Shown here: piece by piece, positions 1-12,757 of the stretch | How the letters are laid out: each line of letters starts with the position of its first letter | How positions within the stretch are numbered: position 1 is the first letter of the stretch | DNA from: Syncephalis plumigaleata | Taxonomy: Eukaryota > Zoopagomycota > Zoopagomycetes > Zoopagales > Piptocephalidaceae | Length of the DNA: 64,000 nucleotides | Assembly: GCA_025201365.1 (NCBI GenBank) | Contig: JAIXMF010000034.1 | Span: 1 to 64,000 of the forward strand | Direction of reading: 5' to 3' | The notes under the pieces: generated by a model | Seen by the model: only the letters and a program-made list of their open reading frames with translations | Database searches by the model: none | What the model was told of the DNA's origin: nothing | Program-made: the position numbers and the translations under genes

Positions 1-1270
1 ACACTTCCACCATATCTTCCTTATATTGAGACACTAAGCTTAATGCCAATGAATTGTCTAATGGGAGAAGAAGCTCAGCTTCAACTGTTGATAATGAGCC
101 AATTCCAACGAGTATAATACCTTTCCCTATAATTCGAATTAGTCGCTATTGCTTATACTATACTAGTGCTTGTGTCTATTCACTTACCGGTACCGATGAG
201 GATGGTGATGACGGTTGATGAAAGGAAAGATGCGCTCCATCCAGTTGACCCACCACTTGTCGCCATTGAACCGAACGTAACGACGTAAAGATGGCCACTC
301 CTTGATGATAGACATCAGGCATGTTGTGAGGATGCACACGTTCTACCCTAAGTAGCATTAGATGACAAAGAGATTCCGCGGTAGGTGTGATATCCGATGC
401 TATAATATCGGTAATAGTAGCTATTGATGATCCTACTTTTATATTATGTTGACTCATTTCATTTGTATTAGGTGATGTCATCGTCGTTGTTCCAGGCACG
501 GTTGGTGGTGCAGATACTGATGTCGATACTGCTGATGGTCGTTGTTGTCGCATGATAGGTGTGGATAATTTCGGCAACGGATGAATAGAACTATCTATCC
601 GTTTTATGGAATCCACCGGTGTATGAGGAGCAATAGGATCACGAATCCTATGTGAAGGTGTTGATGGTGCGGTAGTATGATGTTTCCTACCGATTAATAA
701 TGGTGTTTGTACATTTGACTGATCATCATTAGTGCTGCTACTACTACCGCTAGAACTAGTTGTACTGCTTTCACGTAATGCATTTGATATGTGCTCATTG
801 GATAACTGAGCCGCATGATCATTACCGATAGATGATGTCGTCATAGCTGTGACATTTGCTGCTTCATTTTGTGAGCGATGACGATTATTACTTTGATTAT
901 TACTTCGAGATGATGATGTCATGAAACCTAGCTTTGTACCAAATCTACGTCGAAAGCATTGCGTTGAATTGGCATTGCCATTAGAGTTACTACTATTGAA
1001 ATGATTGTTACAATTTGATTGCGATGTAGGTTGATAAGTACGAACGGAAGAGTAGCCAGAAGGTGAAGAAGAAGAAGAAGTTAGAAAATAATACCAAGCT
1101 CGATGTGATGATGTGCGAGAATGTGACGGTGATTTATAGAATCCTAAAGCGTAAGTGGGTAGCGGTCCAACGTAATAGCGCTTCACCACACGGTGTCGAG
1201 TAGGAGCTTCAGGTGTTGATAGGGACGAAGGAGGTGAAGGTGGAGATAGTACTAAGCGTGGACGACTCAT
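1..1270 (-). CDS. Unknown Ser/Thr/Asn-rich protein, 3' end incomplete
   Basis: I do not recognise this protein. The start is taken at 1270 (MSRPRLVLSPP). An upstream in-frame ATG at 1294 is possible. The first exon runs to about 188, where codon CCG is followed by a good donor, GTAAGT, so the gene probably splices on. A CTAAT branch-like motif and TATAG acceptor follow, and a second exon lies between about 138 and the window edge. Its reading frame cannot be fixed: one frame stops after about 22 codons, another stays open to position 1. The first 270 residues are low complexity (Ser, Asn, Thr, Pro) and look disordered. The last 80 residues look folded (LCHLMLLRVERVHPHNMPDV, then SVQWRQVVGQLDGAHLSF). 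No membrane segment or known motif was seen. Confidence 0.6.
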
Positions 1271-2172
1271 TGTATATAACAATATGTCGTACACACGTTA
1301 ATAAACGAATACTACAATAGATATGCTTATACAAGAGAAGAGGAAGAATAGTTGACGTCGTCAATAGGTAAGAAGAAACATACAGAGAAACAAAGAGGAA
1401 ACAAATGTGTTATAGAAGTGTACAACCAACAACCTGCCGACATGATATTTAATGACTGATCACTTGACCTCACACACACATTATCCCATTACATTCATCC
1501 ATATTGATTTACACCATATGGAGCACTTGACCATTCTCCTTATCCTTGCTAGTTTTAGCTATAACTATCATGCAGTTCACGTGGTATACATTCATAAATA
1601 GATCATTAGCATGATTTCAATAGTGTATAGGATCAGGTTAATAGGATAGAATAGATAAACTAGTTGTACGTCTATTCATTTTATATTGTTTCGTAAGTTG
1701 CATAGAATACGACTATCGTTTTCATATCATGTCAACGATAAAATGATTCTACAGGATTCTCCAACCAGTTGACATTGTTAGTCTTTAACTATTGTTTTTA
1801 TTAATAAATAATCTTGCACATTTATTGGCTAATAAAGAAAATTAACAATTTTATACATCTATCGATAAGGGGGAAGGAAATTTATGTTCAACGTGTCGCA
1901 TAACCATAGCCACTTGCAACGAAAGCGTTATTGCTATCAATAGTTGATAAGGAATAAAGAAAAGGAGTTATGTTTAGAACGTATAAGGAGAACAAATTAT
2001 AGATTTAAAAGGACGGAAAATTGCACTCGATGCTATTAAATGCTTACATAGCACGTCTTGTAGTTGATTATTATTACTTAAGCGCTCTTTTCTCCTTATT
2101 CTCACTACAACATCTTCCAAGTTAGGACCACAATACACGTTTGAATATCTTATTCTGAAGGGAATTCAAACT
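1271..2172. other. Intergenic, divergent promoter region
   Basis: About 0.9 kb between a leftward and a rightward gene. It is A+T-rich and I see no coding signal. It presumably holds both promoters. No repeat or RNA gene was recognised. Confidence 0.6.
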
Positions 2173-3294
2173 ATGAAGCAAGAAGTAACCTACGTATTAA
2201 ATCCAGAGGAAGTAGAACAATTGGTGAACAAAGCAATGAATGGCAGGATAGTGCAATTGTTCGAAGAGAATGCTCAATTAAGAAATGAGCTGTTTGCATC
2301 AAGAAATGAACTACTTGCATTGAAAGATGAGTTGCTCACATCAAAAGATAAATTAATTGCATCGAAATACGTGTTGCTTGCATCGAAAGACGAGCAGATT
2401 AAATCAATGAAAACCATTGGTGAACTGAGTTGCGACAATGTTCAACTGAAGGAGCAACTTGCCATGGCTGAGAAAACAATCAAAGAGCAGTTTAATCGCA
2501 TAAATCAATTAGAAGAGGAGAGGAGTCAGCAACTACTATTATTGGATAATGTTACTAAACAGAATGATCTTAACGATATGGAGAAGCAACTACTTCGAGA
2601 GAAAGAAGAACTGAAAGAAGCACAAGAGAAACATGCTAAAGCCGAAGAGGAGTTTAGACAGAAACAGCTGGAATTAGACAATCGTACAAAGGAAGTAAAG
2701 CAACAAAAGGAAGAATTAGAAAAGCGTGTAGAGGAAGTGAAGCAGGTGATGGAAAAATCGGATCATCACATAAAGAGAATGGAGCAAATGGACGAACAAT
2801 TTAATAAGCGTACAGAGGAAGTGAAGCTGAAACAGCTGGAACTAGACAATTGTACAAAGGAAGTCGAACAGCAAAAGAAAGAATTAGAAAAGCGTACGAA
2901 GGAAGTGGAGCAACAGGAGAAAGAGCTGGACAATAGGAAGGAAGAGTTGGATACGCGAGAACAGCACTTGAATGAAGAACACAAGAAGGAAGTGGCTAAG
3001 CTAAATACTCGTATTGATGAGTATTCAGCAAAGCAAAAGGAATACGATGAAGTCATCGATGTTTTATCACAAGCGTTAGCAGACTATGGCGAGCAAACAA
3101 AATACGCAATAGAAGAGTCGAAGAGAAATGCTACTAGATATTATTTACCTGAATGGCAAGATATGTGCAAACGCCTTGTTATGAGCTATAATGATATTTG
3201 GATTTATTTAAGTAGAAACTTGACGAATAATGTATCTAATGAGAAAGAGCTTGAAGATAAAATACTGTTTAATATTCCTTTATTTTGTTATTGA
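2173..3294 (+). CDS. Long coiled-coil protein, unknown
   Basis: A single-exon frame of 373 residues. Roughly residues 20-300 are almost pure coiled coil, dominated by E, K, Q, L and N. They contain degenerate internal repeats of the type TKEVEQQKKELEKR and RNELLALKDELLTSKDKL, each recurring several times. The last 70 residues leave the coil and look globular (YYLPEWQDMCKRLVMSYNDIWIYL). There is no signal peptide, membrane segment or catalytic motif. The internal repetition suggests growth by tandem duplication. Similarity to tropomyosin- or SMC-like proteins would be compositional only, so no function is assigned. Confidence 0.7.
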   Translation: MKQEVTYVLNPEEVEQLVNKAMNGRIVQLFEENAQLRNELFASRNELLALKDELLTSKDKLIASKYVLLASKDEQIKSMKTIGELSCDNVQLKEQLAMAEKTIKEQFNRINQLEEERSQQLLLLDNVTKQNDLNDMEKQLLREKEELKEAQEKHAKAEEEFRQKQLELDNRTKEVKQQKEELEKRVEEVKQVMEKSDHHIKRMEQMDEQFNKRTEEVKLKQLELDNCTKEVEQQKKELEKRTKEVEQQEKELDNRKEELDTREQHLNEEHKKEVAKLNTRIDEYSAKQKEYDEVIDVLSQALADYGEQTKYAIEESKRNATRYYLPEWQDMCKRLVMSYNDIWIYLSRNLTNNVSNEKELEDKILFNIPLFCY

Positions 3295-4627
3295 GTACAC
3301 TACTTGATATTACATGTAATAAAGATGTGTTAGCCAGTCATTACTTAACCATGCTTGATGTCACAGATGAACATTATCTATGATATCTATCTGTCAATCT
3401 AGTATTATCATTACAATGTACTAATCATACCATGAATATTTATTAATTTATTTCTAATTAACTGGTTGGAAAAACCTTGTATTCTAATAATGCAATCCAT
3501 GGATCATTAATCAATGATGATGTATAGGATTACTGAAGGAATACACTGTATTTCAAATTAAAAAGGGGATCAATAGCTGTATTGTTGTTCTATTCGTAAT
3601 AAGACTATACCTGTCAATTGAACAATAATAGAGAGAGAGAGAGAAAGAGAGAGAAAAGAGGCTTATTTCAAACAGAAATGGGTAATCATTAATGCGGATG
3701 ATTGTGATATTTAGACGTAGATGAATACAATTAGAGAGTTTGACTGGATTGCTTGACATTATTCTCCCTAGTTTCTGATGATGCCTTAGCATGACCGATA
3801 GAGAGGGTAATTAGGAGGTGCAATCACTAGAAACTGGTGTGGTATACGAAAGATGCATAATGTCTTTTTTTAGTCAGATGAGGACGCAAGGTAGGCAACT
3901 AATTCGCTATCGTCGATGATGATGGTGTAGCAATGAGTGTGAAGGTGACACGATGAATTCAGTCAAGGCTTTTCAGGATACATGCTCTCGACCATACTCA
4001 TTCTATAATAGAAGTAACATACATTCATTCATTCATCTACATCTACATATATGTATGCATACTAATTACAGTAATGGATAATATATAGCTACTATACCAT
4101 ATACAACGGCCAGTTTAATCGACTACTAAATTGGGCTGACCATTTTTTTGTTGTGGCCTAACTTCATTTTGTACATTAAAACAAGCCAATATAATTCGCG
4201 ACACTTCCCCTTTTCTCGCTCTCTCTACCACACCACCACCTTTCTCCATATTAACATGAGACAACGTCTAATCAGTTTCCTTTTTCCTCTTTTTGATGAA
4301 TCGATTCATACAATCACAATCGCCACATTCTTTCATTCACACCCAACACGCACTCGTATTTATTCACGCACCCGCCCGCCCACCTTCGCACTTGCTCACA
4401 CTCACCTTCTTTTCTCTCCTATTGGAATTCGCTTTCTACACAAGAACAGCACAGTTCATACTCGCATAGCTGTTGCCTTATTTATCACGGCTATCGTCTA
4501 CGAGTGAATTCATCAATTACGTTGGCATATTTCGTCTACTGGGCATTATTACAGCTGGAAAGCTGAATTGCAAACACTGCCCGTGTTAACATAGCGATCT
4601 GTACGGCGTGTATGCAGTTATCGCGTT
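3295..4627. other. Intergenic, upstream of the MED25-like gene
   Basis: A 1.3-kb spacer with a short GA-rich microsatellite (about 3631-3660) and a pyrimidine-rich stretch around 4200-4450 with Sp1-like CCCGCCCGCC at 4371-4380. An open frame at 4148-4507 has a composition driven by TTC/CAC-rich DNA and is not supported as a gene. It is probably the promoter and 5' leader of the next gene. Confidence 0.55.
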
Positions 4628-7425
4628 ATGGTACGGCTATCGCTACCTTCTTCATCCCAACTGGGCGAATATGATCGCGAGGTACTATGCGTGCTACTGG
4701 TCGAGGGTTCAGTACGTATGGCGGCCGCTCTTCCTACGCTAATTCCCGAGTATATCATACCGTATCTTAGGTAATTGACAATCCATGCGATTTGATTGGA
4801 TGCACATATGTATTTGCTAGGCTTAGTTTTTTCTGTTTGCCTTATCCAACTGATCCTATAATCAAAGAAAAGAAAGAAAGACTAATAATCATTTTGCTAT
4901 ATATTTATGTTTGTATCCATGTCTGGCAGTGTATTGAACGAGCCGATGTACACGGAGGCGGATGGCAAGGGCCGACGAACACGACTTACAACCCATCTAC
5001 GCTGTGGCATTGTCGTCTATCCCACCGACATGACTGCCACTACTTGTACTCTATCTAGCATTAATCGTTCGTCGGTAGTTACTAGGATGGCATTCACCGA
5101 TGACATTGATACATTACCCGAGCGACTACTTTCCCTATTCGATAGCGCTGCATCCACCCATACATCGAATGGTGACGGTAAACTAGCGAACGGTAACACT
5201 GATGTCGACACGACAACATGGGCGCATCTACCGGGTGGTGGTGGTCATGCCCCTTTGGTTGAAGGCTTAGTTGGTGCATTAGAATTGTATCAGGAATACA
5301 CTAGTGCTACTAATGCATCATCATCCGCATCGTCTGCATCATCATCTAATAGTAGCAATAATGATGGTGCTACTACTACTACTACTGCTTCTGCTGATAC
5401 TGATGTAACTGGTACTGGTACTTCATCAACTCCTCCACCTCCTTTACTCCATTGTTTATTGCTTGCAGATGCGGTAGATCCACAACCAGATATGCCATGT
5501 CGATGGAATGTCCACCAGAAATACGATGACTGGACGCTATCCATGGCGATGGACGAGCTTAGACTGTCTAATGTACATCTCTCGCTCATTGCTACGCATA
5601 CACGGGTGCCTGCATTGATAGAGCTCGTATCCAACGTAAATAAGGATCGAGTTCCACTTATCGCGCATGCAAATGCCACCAGAAAGAATCGCGTTGTGCA
5701 ACTGGCAGGCATCGAGTTGCCTATAACCCCGCCAACTCCGGAGTTCACTTCTAATTTGGTAAATGCCACGGCTAATGGATCGGATGCTACATCGAATGTT
5801 ACTGCGAATGGTACCTCCACAACTGTAAGTGACGTGAAACCAACTGGTCTACAAGCCGTGAACCATGAAACATCGATGGCCATGCAAGGCATTGAATCGA
5901 CGGCCGCTTTATCGAATCCTGTGCAAGTAGCATCGACCACTACTACACCTGTTGCTCCTACTACTGCAAATGCTACTACTGCAAATGCTACCGCTACTGC
6001 AAATTCATCCCAACCCATGCTTACTGGCTCACCATTAGCAGTGCAACCGGTGAAAGAAGAACCTGCCACCACCGGCACATCGACAACAAAGGCAGATCGC
6101 AAGTCAAAGGCAAAACCACCCAATAGTGGTAGTAGTTCTTCCAAGCGTAAAGCATCTACTCAACCAGCTTCGAATGCAGGACTCAGTATCATTGATAGTA
6201 GTGCAGAGGTATCGGGAACTGGAACACCGGAAGATGCATCTAAACGACAAAAGACGCAAAATAACGCGACAACACCGGTATCTAGTACAAAATCGGCAAT
6301 CCATGGCTCGTCAACTGCATCAACGCCAAATACAGCTACAATGCGCATTTCTATGCCACCAGCGGTCAATCCCGCAATAGCTGCTAGTATACTCGGTCAA
6401 GTTCAACCCAATATCTCCGGTGAGGCAGGGCAGCTCAACACGCTTTCCACTACAATCGCACCACCAACCACGAGTAATATTAGCATGCCAAACATTGCAG
6501 CTAATGTGACGGCAGCAGCAGCAGCAGCAGCTAGCAATCTTCCAGGTTCAGTTGTTAATCCGAATAACATTGGTATGATGTCGTTACAGCAACAGCAACA
6601 GGCCATATTGCAGAATATGCGACGTGAAAGTATCAACAATAACAGCAACAACCCTACAATGCCGGGTAACATGCAAGCCCATAATTTCCCTCTATTGAAC
6701 AGTGTTGCCGGTGAATTGGGCCAACCGGGCAATCCTATGGCGGCAGCAACAGCCCTAGCTCAAGCGTTCAACATGGGACAGCAGCAGCAACCGCAACAAT
6801 CGGGAATTCAACAAAATGTGTTCAATAATATAAAGACTGCCATTAATGAGTTCCTCGCGAATAAATCGAATCAACATGGCTCACCCAATGCGGCAACACC
6901 AGCACACCCTGTAACAACATCAGCATCATCCGTTACGCCAATTAACCCTGCAATTACAAATGCTGCTACTACTACTACAGCAACTACTGCCGCTACTACC
7001 AGTGCTGCTGCTAATGCTGCTGCTGCTGCTATCACAACAAGTGCACCTGTGATGAGTACTGGTACAAGTGTCGCCCCTACAGTACCGGCTCTTAATGCCA
7101 TGCTTGCTAATGGTGGAATGAATGTAACGAATCCGCACTTGTTAAATATACTCACCAATCAAACCAACTTGGTGGCTAATGAAATGACGAAGCGACGTGC
7201 ACCCGGTCATAATGCCAATCCCAATGAAGCTATAGGTAATCAATCGATGATTGCTGGCAATAATACGCAAACAGCTGCATTACCAGGTTCATTAGCATCG
7301 GTAAATGCTTCTAATGCAGGATTAGGTATGATGAACATTGGACAGCCTGGATTAATGTCACCGCAACTTGCTATACTGCAACAACAACAACAACAACAGC
7401 AACGTTTAATGCAACAACAACAACA

Positions 7426-7456
<31 letters not shown>

Positions 7457-9064
7457 CAACGTCATCCTAATGTACAAACACCCCAACTACAACCACAACC
7501 ATCATCTGCGCAAACATCGCCTGCTGCACAGGTGGGACAAGCACAGGGTGCACCACCAACATTATCACAAGAGACAATGGTTCAAATTTTGGCACAATTG
7601 CAAAATCAAAGCAATAATGGTCAAATGACTGCTGCACAACAACAGTTGATTATGCGCTCGTTGCAGAATATCTATCAACAGCAACAAGCTCAGCAACAAC
7701 AAGCTCAGCAACAGCAGCAACAACAGAATACTGCTACACCACAAATGCCTGTTAGTAGTGCAGCAGGTACGCCAAGTATAGCTGCCGGCGTATTAAATAA
7801 TACCGTGCAACAACAACAACAGCAGCAGCAGCAGCCTACTCAACAACCAATTACAGGCAACAACCAGTCTCAAACCCTATGGCGTGGTACGGTAGCATGG
7901 CATGTTCAAATAAGTGATAATAATCGTAAAGAGGAATACAAGGTTAACATGGTGGCCAATATACCACGTAATGGAACACAATTGACAGCAGAGAGTTGGT
8001 AAGTGTATTTGTATATATACTTGTATAGAACATAATAATAACCAGGTTATTCTAGTTCTATCTCATTATGGCCACAAACCATGTACATTAATGAAACTAT
8101 CACCACCATGCCTGAACATATCATTCGACTTATCACACAGCATAAGTTACCATTATTAACATTGGCACCTGGTTCAAGTCAATTCTCTGATACGAATAAT
8201 TTCCAAGGCTTAGGAAAGTTATTAGTAATGAATAATAAGGTAATCATCATAATAATACATTTACTATTACTATTACTTAATATACTAACATGAATATAAT
8301 AACCATCCTCATTAGTCTGCTATTATACCATTCTCAGCTCAATCACCTCATGGTATATTGATTACAACATTACAAAATCAATTAGTTGCTGTTGTATTTA
8401 ATTCAATTCCATTGTCACAATTACCAGGACGATCTGTAATATTTAATAATAATACTGCTAATACAAACAATACAAACAATAACAATAATAACAATAATCA
8501 AGCAGGCATAGTAGCTAGCACACCTAATGCTGCAATGAACAAGAATCCTAATGCAACTGCTGCAGCTGCAAATATTGGTGCAGTTAATCCATTGGCCAGT
8601 CAAATGGGATCATTACCACAGTCTAATGTAATGGCAGCAGCAGCTAATATACCAGCATCCCAGCCTTATTTCGCTCAGGTACAGGCACATCTAAGTCAGT
8701 TGATTCAACAGCAGCAGCAGCAGAAACAACAACAGCAGCAGCAGCAACAGCAGCAGCAACAGCAGCAAACACCACAACAGCAACAACAACAACAGACACC
8801 ATCACAAATACAAAATACCGCGCCCACACCCACAGTAACATCTACACCTAATAATTCAAATGCTGCAGCGGCTGTAGCAGCAGCTACCATTGTTGCAGCA
8901 ACTACTGCTGGTAATTCTGGACGACCCAATGTTCCTGCACAACGAATACCACCTCAAATGCAACCTGAACAATTGAGGATGACCATGGCTTTATTGCAAC
9001 AGCAACAGCAACAACGACAGAATCAAGGCCTTACACCACAACAATTACAACAACAACAACAACA

Positions 9065-9095
<31 letters not shown>

Positions 9096-9674
9096 CAATT
9101 GAATACAAACTTGTTAACTGCTGCTAATCTTGGTCAACAACAAGCAAATGTTAATAATGCTACAGCAACAACAGGATTAGATTTATTAAGTATGAATCAA
9201 CAACAAAATCCACAATTAGCACAGCTACTTCAAAAGGTACAACAGCAACAGCAACAAGTACAGCAAGCACAACAGCAAGCACAACAGCAACAGCAACCAC
9301 AACTTCAACAGCAACAAGCACAATTGCTTCAATTCCAACAATTAATACAGCAACAACAAGCACAGCGTCAATCCATGCAACAAACACTACCGCAAACACA
9401 AATGAATGCCTCATTAGCAGCTGCTATGGCTGCAGGTGGATTAGCCAATAATGTTAATGTGCCAGCCGGTAATTTAAATGCCGTAAAAAATCCTGCTTTA
9501 TTACTAGCCTCATTAGCTAATAATAACAACAATAATGTGGCTAATAATGCAAATACGGCTAATAACCCTACAGCTAATATTCCACCTAATATGCTTGCTT
9601 CATTACAACAAAATCCACATCAAATTAATATGTTAGCTCAACTTTTACTTCGACAACAACAACAACCTCGCTAA
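4628..9674 (+). CDS. MED25: MED25-like Mediator subunit (VWA domain, glutamine-rich)
   Basis: Four exons: 4628-4770, 4930-7998, 8056-8239 and 8316-9674. The introns have GTAATT, GTAAGT and GTAATC donors, and together the exons encode 1584 residues. The N-terminus (VLCVLLVEGSVRMAAALPTL) and the following strands, including PGGGGHAPLVEGLVGALELY and CLLLADAV, fit the von Willebrand A-like domain by which MED25 binds Mediator. After about residue 950, WRGTVAWHVQ through LVAVVFNSIPLSQLPG matches the activator-interaction (PTOV/ACID) beta-barrel. Between and after these lie very long disordered segments with polyQ, polyA, Asn and Thr tracts. Role (known for the family): linking transcription activators to RNA polymerase II. 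The protein is about twice the usual metazoan length because of these tracts. Confidence 0.8.
7378..9107 (+). repeat. CAA/CAG glutamine-codon repeats in the MED25-like gene
   Basis: Interrupted CAA/CAG trinucleotide runs at about 7378-7460, 7675-7730, 7806-7836, 8706-8800 and 9046-9100 encode long glutamine tracts. CAA interruptions within the CAG runs would be expected to stabilise them. The tracts lie outside the recognisable folded domains. Confidence 0.85.
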
Positions 9675-10237
9675 TCTGTTACAATTATTATCATTATCAT
9701 TATCATTATCATCTCTCGTTGATCTATTCGTATAATGCATGCTGTGCGTCGTGCCTTTTACTTTCACATGTTTCTTCACTTTTTTGTTTGTTATATGGCC
9801 TAGCTTTTATCATTAATAAAAAGAAATACTGCAATCTGCTTTCTTAATTTGTCCATGGTAGACGTGTGTTTGTGTTGCCATGTGTCGAGTTACTCCACTT
9901 CAATACTGGCCTAATGTCATATTCATTTCATTGTATGGATAGCATGTGTTTATGATACATTGTTCATATTTCTAGTCATGTTTCTGTTGGAATAAGGACT
10001 ATGGCTTAAAACTTGATAGGAATAGTAGATAACAGGATAATGGGTTGGTAACAGAATGAAAATAGATAATGAAAGTGTAACCTTGTGAGGTAGATCAGCG
10101 TGACTTGCGCGTGTTCCTTTTTTTATCACATTTCTACCATAAAATCGTCAGACTCTTTCTCTCGTTAACTTCTCATTTGCTTCTTGCTTTGTTCTCCTTT
10201 TTCTATTGCTGTTCTGTTCCGTTTCTATCATACTGCA
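9675..10237. other. Intergenic
   Basis: It holds the MED25-like 3' UTR, with a short TCATTA repeat at about 9690-9712 and an AATAAA-like signal near 9815, and the promoter and leader of the sterol acyltransferase gene. Nothing else was recognised. Confidence 0.55.
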
Positions 10238-12646
10238 ATGACTTCACCTTCTTCAGATCCTACACCTAACGTAAGTAGTAGTGCTAGTGCTCCTGCTACC
10301 ACTGCTACCACTGCTACTGTTACTCCTTCCAAACACACCAACGACAAACATAATAATTATGGACAGTCGCGTACTACTCATCTATCCGAGGAATTGGCCT
10401 CGGGTCGTATGACGCCACCACCACCGTTTCGTTATCAACCTCGTAGCTCTCGTTTGGATAGGGAACACTTGAACGACACTCGGGAGCAGTTTCGTGGTTT
10501 CGTAACGCTATTCTGGACTGCTATGGCTGCCTACGTCGTACTAACAGCTATGCGTAACTTTCGCGAACAAGGCATTATACTGGGTGGTGATCTATTCGAC
10601 GTGTTTTCTGCCGATGCCCTGATACTCGTCATGTCAGATGCTACCATGGTGGCTACCACCGGTCTAGTAGCAGTACCATGGTCGTGGCTCGAATCGCGTG
10701 GTTGGATACCTCGTAATGTCCATATTGCTCTACAGGCCATCTGGGAGACGATATTCATTACGATGGCTGTGGTATGGGCACATTGGCGTAATTGGCCATG
10801 GATCCAAACGACCTTTTTCGTTCTACACAGTATTGTGATGCTAATGAAGATGCACTCGTATCTAGCGCGTAATCATGAAATGGTTAGCATGCGATATCGC
10901 GTCACTGTACTGAAACAATGGCTTACTCGGCAACGACGAGAGCAACAACAATCCAAATTGAACCAAGCCAACGATAACGGTGAAGTAGTGCCAACCGATG
11001 AGAATGATATCGCATTGTCATCTTCATCTTCATCGACTACACCGACAAAAGAACAAAATATCGAGTTACTATCAGCAGTTACGGATATCGTTGAAGATGC
11101 ACATACAAATGCTGCTACACTTAGTGCCATGGAGAGTGATATGGATAATGAAGACTCGTCACTCATCAACAGCACTATTCCTAATACAAGTAACAACAAC
11201 AGTACAAGTATGTCAACGGCTATTATGAATCAACAACATGATAATGCGTCATCATCATCGTCATCAACATCTACATCTACATCGCAAATACTAAGGGAGA
11301 GACGGCCTCGTCGTTCCTCACTCACAGGATCACCCACTCGACCACGTATACACTCGCATCTAGATGAGACGACAAGTCATTTGAATGCCACTACACTATC
11401 CTCCTCTTATGGTAAACAATCAACAAATGGAGTAGGAAAAGGAGCAGGCATATCAGATAAAAATGGAAATAAAAAAGGATCACCATTTGTAGAACCACCA
11501 GCATCAGCACCAGCTTCTATGACATCAGCATCAACATCTAAATCATCAGCATCTAAATCAGCATCCAAGAAATCTTTTACACGACCAATGCCATCTGCAC
11601 TCTTAATGGATATAATGATAGCAGAGAAACGACACGCCAGTACATCACACGTGGCATCAGACACTCTACTTTACGGTCATTCTGATACACATATCAGTCG
11701 ACGAGATGCTCAACGAGAACTGGAGGAACTAGAAGCCGATCTATGTCCCGCTCAATGTGCCTATCCAAACAATATTACGTTTACGAATTATCTATCCTAC
11801 TTGATTGTACCCACACTCGTTTACGAAATTGCCTATCCACGTACAACACGGTAAGTAGTTGACTATCCTAATAGCTCATATAATGCTAATAATTGTTGTT
11901 GCTATTGTATAGTATTCGACCAGCTTATGTATTTGAGAAACTTGCCGCCATTCTTGGTACATTCACCTTGATGTATATGATGGTGGAACACTACGTATTG
12001 CCCGCGTTATATCAGACTGCACATCTACCTATTTGGTATGCCCTACCACAAATGCTATTTCCCGTTCTTGTCGTGTTCCTGTTAACTTTCTTTATTATTT
12101 TCGAGTTTATCTGCAATGCATTCGCTGAATTAGCACGGTAAGTCAATACATTTATAGATATCTATATATGGATTAACTCATTATGTATATGTATATACCA
12201 TCATTATTAGATTTGCCGATCGTTCCTTCTACGATGACTGGTGGAATAGTACAACATTCGAGGAATTCGCTCGTAATTGGAATAAGCCGGTACATCACTT
12301 TTTATTGCGTCATGTTTACGTGCCACTCTATCGTGATTGCGGTCTATCGCGTCAACGTGCCTCGTTCATCACTTTCCTAGTATCGTCGATATTCCATGAA
12401 TTCGCCATTGCCGTCGTTTGTGGCAATCTGCGCATGTATCTATTTATGTTCCAAATGACGCAAATTCCCCTCATCTGGCTCGGTAAACTTGTGGGACCCA
12501 AGACACGCGAGATGGCCGGCAACTGGTTCTTCTGGTTCAGTATGACAGTGGGCCCACCACTCCTACTATGTCTCTACTGTCGTGAGATTATCCAGCCAAA
12601 TGGCAGTGTTCTCACCATGATTCTAGGTGGAGATCCTATGGCTTAA
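10238..12646 (+). CDS. ARE2: Sterol O-acyltransferase (ARE1/ARE2, SOAT family, MBOAT)
   Basis: Three exons: 10238-11850, 11913-12137 and 12211-12646, giving 757 residues. The enzyme esterifies sterols with fatty acyl-CoA in the endoplasmic reticulum membrane. Diagnostic motifs are FYDDWWNS early in exon 3, the MBOAT FYxDWWN signature, and FHEFAIAVVCG, which carries the catalytic histidine. Several hydrophobic segments precede them. A disordered Ser/Thr/Asn insertion of about 250 residues (roughly residues 235-500) splits the first membrane block from the catalytic half. This makes the protein longer than yeast ARE2. The start at 10238 is preferred over an in-frame ATG at 10184 because it begins the typical acidic-Ser leader. 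DGAT1 is a related alternative, but the spacing of the motifs fits the SOAT type better. Convergent with the LYR gene 111 bp downstream. Confidence 0.88.
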
Positions 12647-12757
12647 ATCATTCAACTATACATATGCATTTATCTACACATCTATTTTATCGTATTGTTT
12701 ACTTTTCTTTTTCTATCTCTTTATTGTTATCTTTATTCCACAAAAATAAATTCATTT

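Noticed and set aside
4148-4507. 119-codon frame upstream of the MED25-like gene
   Set aside because: It is Tyr/His/Thr/Phe-rich from pyrimidine-rich promoter DNA, with no domain. A leader or promoter is more likely.
5094-9414. Antisense and shifted frames inside the MED25-like gene
   Set aside because: They are shadows of CAA/CAG, GCT and ACT codon repeats (poly-Val, poly-Cys or poly-Leu products) and have no independent support.
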